Of a stretch of DNA of 64,000 nucleotides, positions 36,901-43,031 are shown one piece after another. How positions within the stretch are numbered: the first letter of the stretch is position 1; every line of letters begins with the position of its first letter. The stretch comes from Alphaproteobacteria bacterium SO-S41 (lineage in GTDB: Bacteria; Pseudomonadota; Alphaproteobacteria; Micropepsales; Micropepsaceae). Under the pieces are notes generated by a model, which was given only the letters and a program-made list of their open reading frames with translations, made no database searches and was not told where the DNA came from. Made by a program: the position numbers and the translations under genes. The stretch is from NCBI GenBank assembly GCA_019670725.1, contig AP024629.1, positions 806,001-870,000 of the forward strand, in the 5' to 3' direction.

Positions 36901-37120
36901 TGCCGTTGATCTGCTCCTCCAGCGGCGTCGCCACGCTCTCGGCGATCACCTTGGGGTTCGCGCCGGGAAACTGCGCCTTCACGACGATCGAAGGCGGCAC
37001 GACCTCGGGATATTCCGAGATCGGCAGCGAAAACATCGAGATGAGACCGGCCAGCAGAATGGCGATGGAAACGACGCCGGCGAAGATCGGCCGGTCGATG
37101 AAAAATTTGGGCAAGCTCAT
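33938..37120 (-). CDS. RND multidrug efflux permease (AcrB/MexF-like, HAE-1 family)
   Basis: A 1060-residue inner-membrane proton antiporter. It begins with FFIDRPIFAGVVSIAILLAG and has the large periplasmic loops after helices 1 and 7. The proton-relay residues are in GIVVDDAIVVVENVERNI (two Asp in helix 4) and Lys in GLASKNAILIVEFARE (helix 10). The GFVPTQDKQYLV segment after helix 7 is also typical. Its partner adaptor is 89 bp upstream. No outer-membrane TolC/OprM-type gene is adjacent, so the pump must borrow one. Regulation is probably by the divergent TetR at 38500. Confidence 0.95.
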   Translation of the reverse strand: MSLPKFFIDRPIFAGVVSIAILLAGLISMFSLPISEYPEVVPPSIVVKAQFPGANPKVIAESVATPLEEQINGTENMLYMFSQAASDGTLTLTVTFKLGTDPNLAQQMVQNRVNQALPRLPEVTRNLGVTTIKSSPDLTMVVHLTSPGGRYNMLYLRNYALLNVKDQLAKIEGVGSVQMFGSGDYAMRIWLNPEKVAERGMTANDVIAAIRRQNVQVAAGVINGPPYGKGGDLQLPINAQGRLSDPAEFEQIVVKREGGVVTRLADVARVEIAASEYGLRSLLDNQQAVAIPIFQAPGSNSIEISNQVRATMEELKQNFPEGVDYAIAYDPTVFVRGSIEAVIDTLLEAILLVVLVVILFLQTWRASIIPLLAVPVSIIGTFAAMYLFGFSINALSLFGLVLAIGIVVDDAIVVVENVERNIEEGLSPRDAAFKAMREVTGPIVAIALVLCAVFIPIAFISGLTGQFYRQFALTIAFSTLISAFNSLTLSPALAAYLLRGRDAPPDGLTRLMNRVLGPFFGWFNRSFHRGSERYGNGLGGLLGRKAIAMTVYVLLLGATVVGFNQVPSGFVPTQDKQYLVSFAQLPDGATLDRTEQVVRDMSAIALAEPGVASAIAFPGLSINGFINSASAGIVFVTLKPFEERTSADLSGGAIAGKLQQKFGALQGAMIAIFPPPPVQGLGTIGGFKLEVEDRTDEGYEALDATMQAVVAKARQAPELMNVFSSYKVGVPQLFADLDRTKAMQLGVDVQEVFETMQTYLGSIYVGDFNKFGRTYQVIAQADQQYRGTPDDILRLQTRNAEGRMVPLGAIMKVRETAGPDTAMRYNGFRAADLSGDAAPGYSSGQAQAAITKILEETLPKGTRFEWTEITYQQILAGNTALLVFPICLLLVYLVLAAQYESLFLPLAIILIVPMTLLSAITGVWLVGGDNNVFTQIGLFVLIGLASKNAILIVEFARELEQHGRSTVAAAIEAARLRLRPILMTSLAFIMGVVPLVISSGAGAEMRHAMGVAVFSGMLGVTAFGLFLTPVFYVLVRALETRTARARPEEATIAAVALPAE

Positions 37121-37209
37121 GGCGTCATCTCTGCCGAAGGCATGAAGAAGTGCGGAAACGCTAAGAAAAAAGCGGCGGCGGGATCGGGGTGGATCCCGCC
37201 GCCCAGGGA

Positions 37210-38391
37210 CTAGCGGCGGCCGAGCGACAGGTCGGCGACAGCTTTTTCGACGCGCACGGGCGCGCCGGGCGTGATGTGCTGCACGCCTTCCAGGATGACC
37301 CGGTCGCCGGCATTGAGACCGCTCAGCACGATCCGCTCGTCCTCGACCGCGGCGCCCAACGTGATCTCGCGCGACACCGCCTTGCTCTCGCCGTCGACGA
37401 CGTAGAGGAACTTCTTGTCCTGGTCGGTGCCGATGGCCCGCTCGGGCACCGTCAGCGCGACGGCGTCTTCGCTCGCGGCCAGCTTGACCGACACGAACAT
37501 GCCGGGGACCAGGCCCGCATCGGCATTCTCGAACCGCGCCCGGGCCCGGATGGTGCCGGAGGCCGTGTCGATCTGATTGTCGAAGCTGGTCAGCGTGCCG
37601 CGATAGACGCGCTGGCCGTCGTCCTGGAGCGTCAGTTCGACGGGGATGGCGGGCGAGACGCCGTCCGTGCGGCGGCTGTTCAGATAGGTCTGCTCGTCCA
37701 CCTCGAAATCGGCATAGATGCTGCCGCTCGAGACGATCGAGGCGAGCAGCGGCGCGCCGGGTCCGGTCTGGACGAGATTGCCGATCGTGATCTCCGGCCG
37801 GCTGATCCGTCCGTCGATCGGCGCCTTCATATAGGCATGATCGACATTCACCTCGGCTTCCGCGAGCGCGGCCTCGGCGGCGGCGACCCCGGCGCGGGCG
37901 ACGCGTTCGGCGTTGTTGCGCTGGTCGTAGACGCTGCGCGACAGGTTCTTGGTCGCGACCAGCTTCGCGGCGCGCTGCAATTCCCCGGCTGCGAGCGTCG
38001 CCACGGTCTGGGCGGACAGGAGGTCGGCCTTGGCCTTCGCCACCGCCGCCTCATAGCTGCGCGGGTCGATTACGAAAAGAATATCGCCGCGCTTCACCAG
38101 ATCGCCGTCGCGGAAGTGGATTTCGGTGATCCGGCCGCTTACTTCAGGGCGGAGCTCCGCGGAATCGACGGCTTTCAGGCGGCCTGAAAACGACGACCAG
38201 ACCTGCACTTTGCGCGGCGTTACGGTCCGGACATTCACGATCGGCGCCTGGTTTTCGGCCTGGATCTGGACCGGCTCGCTGGCGACGAAGCCGGATTCGG
38301 CCAGCACGGCGCCTCCGGTCAGCAGGCCGACAAGGGCAACGCCTGCGAGCAGCACGCCCCGGCTCTTCATCAGTTTGGATATCGTCGGCAT
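37210..38391 (-). CDS. RND efflux periplasmic adaptor (membrane fusion protein)
   Basis: A 393-residue adaptor with N-terminal membrane anchor (GVLLAGVALVGLLTGGAVL, about residues 12-30). A beta-barrel/lipoyl half follows (SGRITEIHFRDGDLVKRGDILFVIDPRSYEAAVAKAKADL), then a coiled-coil hairpin (about 100-170), the second lipoyl half (AYMKAPIDGRISRPEITIGNLV), and membrane-proximal strands. No lipobox is seen. The start at 38391 (MPTISKLMKSRG) is preferred to 38433, which adds a non-family leader. First gene of the pump operon, 109 bp from the divergent TetR. Confidence 0.93.
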   Translation of the reverse strand: MPTISKLMKSRGVLLAGVALVGLLTGGAVLAESGFVASEPVQIQAENQAPIVNVRTVTPRKVQVWSSFSGRLKAVDSAELRPEVSGRITEIHFRDGDLVKRGDILFVIDPRSYEAAVAKAKADLLSAQTVATLAAGELQRAAKLVATKNLSRSVYDQRNNAERVARAGVAAAEAALAEAEVNVDHAYMKAPIDGRISRPEITIGNLVQTGPGAPLLASIVSSGSIYADFEVDEQTYLNSRRTDGVSPAIPVELTLQDDGQRVYRGTLTSFDNQIDTASGTIRARARFENADAGLVPGMFVSVKLAASEDAVALTVPERAIGTDQDKKFLYVVDGESKAVSREITLGAAVEDERIVLSGLNAGDRVILEGVQHITPGAPVRVEKAVADLSLGRR

Positions 38392-38405
38392 AGTGCACCC
38401 GCGTT

Positions 38406-38473
38406 CTGTAGTGAGAAATACAGATGTGGGCATGGACGGACCGCTTCAAGGTCCTTATGTATTGACCGATACA
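38406..38473. promoter_or_regulatory. Inverted repeats between the RND operon and TetR
   Basis: Three short perfect inverted repeats fill the 108-bp divergent spacer: CTGTA/TACAG (38406-38410, 38419-38423), GGACC/GGTCC (38438-38442, 38450-38454) and TGTAT/ATACA around TGACCG (38458-38462, 38469-38473). The last is the best candidate for a TetR operator because it is also the most A/T-rich and is close to the regulator start. Confidence 0.45.
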
Positions 38474-38499
38474 AAAAAGTTTTCCGGGAGAATACGGCC

Positions 38500-39150
38500 A
38501 TGGCGATGGGAAGACCCCGCGCCTTCGACACCTGCAAAGCCCTCGATGCCGCCATGGATGTCTTCTGGCGCAAGAGCTACCAGGGCGCCTCGATCGTCGA
38601 CCTGACGACGGCGATGGGGATCAACGCCCCCAGCCTTTATGCAGCGTTCGGCAGCAAGGAAGGTCTCTTCCGTGCCGTGCTTGAGCGTTACGACGAGGAT
38701 AAGCAGGGCTTTCTTACCCGCGTTCTCGAAGCGCCGACCGGGCTCGATGCCGTGACCCTGTTCCTCAAAGGCACCGCCGACAAGGCGACTGAGCCTGGCG
38801 AACCCGCGGGATGCCTTCTCGTCCAGTGCGGCCTCTCCGCCGGCGACGAGGCGGCCACCATTCCAGAAGAACTCGCCAAGCGCCGGACAGGCGCGGAAAT
38901 CACCCTGCGCGGGCGCCTCGAATGCGCCAAGCAGCAGGGCGAACTGCACGCGCATGTCGATCCGTCCGCCCTCGCGCGCTATATCGTCGCGGTTTCCAAC
39001 GGCATGTGCCTTCAGGCCGCCGCCGGGGCGAGCCGCACGACGCTCTACGAGATCGCCGACATGGCGCTCGGAGCGTGGCCGGGCAAAAAGGCAGATGCCG
39101 CCGAACCAGCGCCGGCGAAGCGGGCGCGGAAACCGGCCGCCGTCGGCTAG
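38500..39150 (+). CDS. TetR/AcrR-family transcriptional regulator
   Basis: A 216-residue regulator. The N-terminal HTH has the GRPRAFDTCKALDAAMDVFW start followed by RKSYQGASIVDLTTAMGINAPSLYAAFGSKEGLF. The ligand domain contains PAGCLLVQCGLSAG, typical of the AcrR/YcdC-like sub-branch. A basic, Ala/Pro/Lys-rich tail (AEPAPAKRARKPAAVG) is unusual and may be disordered. Divergence from the adaptor gene implies repression of the RND pump until a toxic ligand binds. Confidence 0.92.
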   Translation: MAMGRPRAFDTCKALDAAMDVFWRKSYQGASIVDLTTAMGINAPSLYAAFGSKEGLFRAVLERYDEDKQGFLTRVLEAPTGLDAVTLFLKGTADKATEPGEPAGCLLVQCGLSAGDEAATIPEELAKRRTGAEITLRGRLECAKQQGELHAHVDPSALARYIVAVSNGMCLQAAAGASRTTLYEIADMALGAWPGKKADAAEPAPAKRARKPAAVG

Positions 39151-39220
39151 GGCGCGATCTTAGCGTTCTGTTGAGGCGGCTGTTCCAGAATGGCGGCCGC
39201 CGGATTTTCGACAGCCCCCC

Positions 39221-40738
39221 ATGACGCCACCCTTCCTGCTGCACCATCTGCTGGCCTGCAACGCTGCCGATCCCGCGAAGACCGCGATCGTCGATGGTGC
39301 GCGCGTGTGGAGCTATGGCGAATTCGGCAATGCGATCGACCGGCTGGCCGCGGCGCTCCATGGCGCGGGCGCAGTGCGCGGCGATCGCATCGCGATCTAT
39401 CTCCCCAAGAGTCTCGAGGAATGCGCCGCGATCTTCGCCGCGAGCCGGGCCGACGGCGTCTTCGTGCCGATCAATCCCGGCCTCAAGGCCGCTCAGGTGC
39501 GCCACATCATCACCGACTGCAGCGCCCGCGTGCTCGTCACCTCGGCCGCGATGCAGGCAAAGCTCGGCGATGCGGTCGATGGGATAGCGGACATCCAGAT
39601 CGTCCTGATCGACGATCTCCCCGCTGCCGCCCCGCCGCCGCCCGCGCGCGCCATCGGCCAGGACCTCGCCGCCATCCTCTATACGTCGGGCTCCACCGGC
39701 CAGCCCAAGGGCGTGATGCTCAGCCACGCCAATTTGTTGGCGGGCGCGCGGATCGTCAGGACCTATCTCGACATCACCGCCGCCGATCGCATCCTCTCGC
39801 TGCTGCCCTTCAGCTTCGACTACGGCCTCAACCAGCTCACGACATCGGTGGAGCAGGGCGCGACCATCGTGCTGGCAAGCTTCCAGTTCGGCGACGACAT
39901 CGTGAAGCTGCTCGCCGAGAACGAGATCACCGGCCTCGCGGGCGTGCCGACGATCTGGGCGATCCTGACACGCACCGCGCCCAGCCTGAAGCGCACGGCG
40001 TTGCCGCAGCTCCGCTACATCACCAATTCCGGCGGTGCGGTGCCCGAGACGACGGTGCGGCGCCTGCGCGAGCTGCTGCCCGCGACCCGCATCTTCCTGA
40101 TGTACGGCCTCACCGAGGCCTTCCGCTCCACCTTCCTGCCGCCCGACGAGATCGACCGGCGCCCGACCTCGATCGGCAAGGCGATCCCGGAATGCGAAGT
40201 CTTTCCCGTGACGGCCGAGGGGCGGCGCGCCAAACCCGGCGAGCCCGGCATTCTCGTCCATCGCGGCCCGACCGTTTCGCTTGGCTACTGGAACCGCCCC
40301 GAGGATACGGCGCGCGTGCTGCGCCCCAATCCCTTCCGCTCCGCGACCGAGGGCGGTGAGACCGTCTGCTATTCCGGCGATCTCGTCACCGAGGACGAGG
40401 ACGGCTTCCTCTTCTTCGTCGGCCGCGAGGACGCGATGATCAAGTCGTCGGGCTATCGCATCAGCCCGACCGAGGTCGAGGACGCCATCATGTCGGCGGG
40501 CGGTTTCCACCACGTCGCGGTCATCGGCGTCCGCGACGAATGGGTGGGCCAGAAGGTCGTCGCCGTCGCGGTTGCCGAAAACGCCGCGACGCTCGATCTC
40601 AAGGCGGTGATGCAACAGGTCGGCTCCCAGCTCCCGGCCTATATGGTGCCGGCCCGCATCGAGCTGACCGACGCTTTACCGCTCTCGCCCAACGGCAAGG
40701 TCGACTACAAGCGCCTCGTGGCGGACCGGGCGCGCTGA
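39221..40738 (+). CDS. AMP-dependent acyl-CoA synthetase/ligase (exosortase-A-associated-ligase-like)
   Basis: A 505-residue ANL-superfamily adenylating enzyme. Motif A3 is ILYTSGSTGQPKGVMLSHAN (about residue 157), A5 is YGLTEAFRSTF, A7/A8 is CYSGDLVTEDEDGFLFFVGR, and the catalytic lysine is in LSPNGKVDYKRL. The LSLLPFSFDYGLNQL segment resembles acyl-CoA ligases found with exosortase A/PEP-CTERM systems, but no exosortase genes are here. It activates a carboxylic acid of unknown identity to its CoA thioester. The guanine deaminase gene begins 2 bp after its stop, an odd functional pairing. Confidence 0.88.
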   Translation: MTPPFLLHHLLACNAADPAKTAIVDGARVWSYGEFGNAIDRLAAALHGAGAVRGDRIAIYLPKSLEECAAIFAASRADGVFVPINPGLKAAQVRHIITDCSARVLVTSAAMQAKLGDAVDGIADIQIVLIDDLPAAAPPPPARAIGQDLAAILYTSGSTGQPKGVMLSHANLLAGARIVRTYLDITAADRILSLLPFSFDYGLNQLTTSVEQGATIVLASFQFGDDIVKLLAENEITGLAGVPTIWAILTRTAPSLKRTALPQLRYITNSGGAVPETTVRRLRELLPATRIFLMYGLTEAFRSTFLPPDEIDRRPTSIGKAIPECEVFPVTAEGRRAKPGEPGILVHRGPTVSLGYWNRPEDTARVLRPNPFRSATEGGETVCYSGDLVTEDEDGFLFFVGREDAMIKSSGYRISPTEVEDAIMSAGGFHHVAVIGVRDEWVGQKVVAVAVAENAATLDLKAVMQQVGSQLPAYMVPARIELTDALPLSPNGKVDYKRLVADRAR

Positions 40739-40740
40739 GC

Positions 40741-42111
40741 GTGGCCCGCGCGGCCCTCTATGCCGGCACCTTCTTTCACGCCCCCATCCGCGGCGAAGTC
40801 GCCTGCCTCGAGGACGCGCTGGTCGAGGTCAACGCGGACGGCATCATTGCCGCCGTCACGCTAGCAGACGATCCGAATGCGGCGACGCTGAAGCGCGAAG
40901 CAGACCGCCGCGGCGATCTCGTCCGCATCGGCGCCGGCGCCTATGTCCTGCCCGGCTTCGTCGATCTCCACATCCACGCGCCGCAATATCCCCAGCTCGG
41001 CACGGCGCTCCATCTCCCGCTCGAGGTCTGGCTGCAGCAGCACACGTTTCCGCTGGAGGCGCGCTACGCCGATCTCGCCTTCGCCGGCCGCGTCTACGAG
41101 GCGCTGATCGACGATCTGCTCGCGCAGGGCACGACGACCGCGCTGATGTTCGCGACAGTCCATGCTGACGCGACACGACTCCTGGTCGATCACGCCGTCG
41201 CCAAAGGAATGCGCGCGCTCATCGGCAAGGTCGCGATGGACAATCCCGATCAGTGCCCCGATTTCTACCGCGATGCCTCCGTCGATGCCGCGCTCGCGGG
41301 CACGCGGGCCGTCATCGACCACGCCCGCGCGCATCTGGACAATCGTGCCGGTCTCGTCCGCCCCGTCGTCACGCCGCGCTTCATTCCCAGCTGCACCGAC
41401 GCGCTGCTCGGCGAGCTCGGCGCCATGGCGAAGGCGTGCGGCTGTCACATCCAGACCCATTGCTCCGAAAGCGATTGGGAGCACGGCTATGTGCAGACCC
41501 GCATGAGCCGCAGCGATACCGAAAGCCTTGATGGCTTCGGCCTCCTCACGCGCCATACCATCCTTGCCCACGGCACGCTGCTGACGACGACCGACATGGA
41601 CCGCATCGCGTCACGCGGCGCGGGCGTCGCGCATTGTCCGCTCTCCAATGTCTACTTTTCCAATGCCGTCTTCCCGCTGAAAGCGGCGCTTGCGAAAGGT
41701 CTCCGCGTCGGCCTCGGCACCGACATTGCCGGCGGCCCCAGCGCCTCGATGTTCGACACGGCGCGCATGGCCGTCGCCGCCTCGCGCCTGCTGGACGAGG
41801 GTGTCGATCCCGCAAAGGATCAGGCGTCGCGCGGCACGCCGGGCGTTCGGATCGACTGGCAGACCGCCTTCCATCTCGCCACCGCCGGCGGCGCCGCGGC
41901 GCTGGACCTGCCGGTCGGGACGTTCGAACCCGGCAGGGCTTTCGATGCGATGGTCATCGATACCGCCGCGAAGGCCGGCACGGTCCGGCTCTTCGACGAA
42001 GTCGACGATTCCGTCAGCATCCTGCAGAAAATCCTCTTCACCGCCTCACGCACCAATGTGCGGCAGGTCTTCGTGCAGGGCAGGGCGGTCGCGGGGACCG
42101 CCCGCGCCTAG
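40741..42111 (+). CDS. guaD: Guanine deaminase (amidohydrolase)
   Basis: A 456-residue zinc amidohydrolase converting guanine to xanthine and ammonia. Key features are the metal motif VLPGFVDLHIHAPQYPQLGT (about residue 72), the guanine-deaminase-specific LPLEVWLQQHTFPLEARYAD, QTHCSESDWE, ILAHGTLLTTTDMD, and HCPLSNVYFSNAVFPL with GLGTDIAGGPSASMF. GTG at 40741, 2 bp after the ligase stop, is the natural start. No other purine catabolic genes (xdh, uricase) are in view. Confidence 0.93.
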   Translation: MARAALYAGTFFHAPIRGEVACLEDALVEVNADGIIAAVTLADDPNAATLKREADRRGDLVRIGAGAYVLPGFVDLHIHAPQYPQLGTALHLPLEVWLQQHTFPLEARYADLAFAGRVYEALIDDLLAQGTTTALMFATVHADATRLLVDHAVAKGMRALIGKVAMDNPDQCPDFYRDASVDAALAGTRAVIDHARAHLDNRAGLVRPVVTPRFIPSCTDALLGELGAMAKACGCHIQTHCSESDWEHGYVQTRMSRSDTESLDGFGLLTRHTILAHGTLLTTTDMDRIASRGAGVAHCPLSNVYFSNAVFPLKAALAKGLRVGLGTDIAGGPSASMFDTARMAVAASRLLDEGVDPAKDQASRGTPGVRIDWQTAFHLATAGGAAALDLPVGTFEPGRAFDAMVIDTAAKAGTVRLFDEVDDSVSILQKILFTASRTNVRQVFVQGRAVAGTARA

Positions 42112-42891
42112 CTACTGCGTACGGCCGCGCGACTGGATGCCGGCGCGCCGCGCCTCGATCTCCTCGGGCTTCACGGCCGCGTTGCGCTTGCTGGTCGTGT
42201 CGCCTTCCAGCGCCCGCGCCTCGCCGCCGGCCAGCGCGAAACCATCGTCGATCAGCTTCTTGTAGTCGGCCAGCGTATCCGCCGGGATGCTCGCCATGTC
42301 CGCCGCCAGCTTGCGGGCGGTGGGCAGCAGCTCGTCGGCGGGCACCACGCGATTGACGAGGCCCCATGCCGCCGCGGTTTCGGCGTCGAGGAAGTTCCCC
42401 GTCAGCGACAGCTCCTTGGCGCGCATCACGCCGACGGCGCGCGAGAGTTTCTGCGACAGGCCCCAGCCGGGCAGGATGCCGACCCGCGCATGGGTGTCGG
42501 CAAAGCGGGCATTGGCGGCGGCGATCAGCACGTCGCAGGCGAGCGCCACCTCGAAGCCGCCGGTGATCGCGACGCCGTTGACCGCGCCGATGATCGGCTT
42601 GCGGCAGGCTTCCATCGAGAGGACCGGATCGTTCTCCGCGCTCTTCGGGTTCGCGGCGCCGAGCGCGCCCGGCGTGCCGCCGAGTTCCTTGAGGTCCAGC
42701 CCCGCCGTGAAGGCCCGCGTTCCCGCGCCGGTCAGGATGATGACCTTCACCGAGGGGTCAGCGTCCGCCGCACGGATCGCCGCGGCGAGTTCCGCACGCA
42801 GCGCAATCGACAGCGCGTTCATCGCGTCCGGCCGATTCATCGTCAGCGTCGTAATGCCGTTGTCGTCTTCGCGCAGCACCAATCCGGTCAT
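42112..42891 (-). CDS. Enoyl-CoA hydratase/isomerase family protein
   Basis: A 259-residue crotonase-fold protein, normally hydrating 2-enoyl-CoA or acting on related CoA esters. The oxyanion-hole regions are AFTAGLDLKELGG (about residue 60) and AVNGVAITGGFEVALACD (about residue 105), followed by ARFADTHARVGILPGWGLSQKL. In this position bona fide hydratases have a catalytic Glu pair; a Glu is seen only in the GGFEVALACD helix and the second is replaced by Gly/Trp, so the reaction may differ. Its stop abuts the guanine deaminase stop (convergent). Start at 42891. Confidence 0.88.
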   Translation of the reverse strand: MTGLVLREDDNGITTLTMNRPDAMNALSIALRAELAAAIRAADADPSVKVIILTGAGTRAFTAGLDLKELGGTPGALGAANPKSAENDPVLSMEACRKPIIGAVNGVAITGGFEVALACDVLIAAANARFADTHARVGILPGWGLSQKLSRAVGVMRAKELSLTGNFLDAETAAAWGLVNRVVPADELLPTARKLAADMASIPADTLADYKKLIDDGFALAGGEARALEGDTTSKRNAAVKPEEIEARRAGIQSRGRTQ

Positions 42892-42956
42892 GGTCGTCCT
42901 CCAATTTTCTTGACGACAGACCTTTAGGCGAAGCCCGGCCGCTCTCCAAGACGAAT

Positions 42957-43006
42957 GCCGGGACCCGGAGGCGGCAGCTCGCTCTGCCGACGCTCCGGGT
43001 CCCGGC
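42957..43006. repeat. 50-bp nested perfect hairpin between sulfatase and enoyl-CoA hydratase
   Basis: Outer 14-bp arms GCCGGGACCCGGAG (42957-42970) and CTCCGGGTCCCGGC (42993-43006) are perfect. An inner stem GGCAG (42973-42977)/CTGCC (42984-42988) closes on a 6-nt loop. It lies downstream of the sulfatase and upstream of the hydratase on the same (minus) strand. It could end or protect the sulfatase transcript, or be a mobile repeat related to the one at 29413. Confidence 0.7.
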
Positions 43007-43031
43007 CGTTCGCCCCCCGGCGACCTGATCT

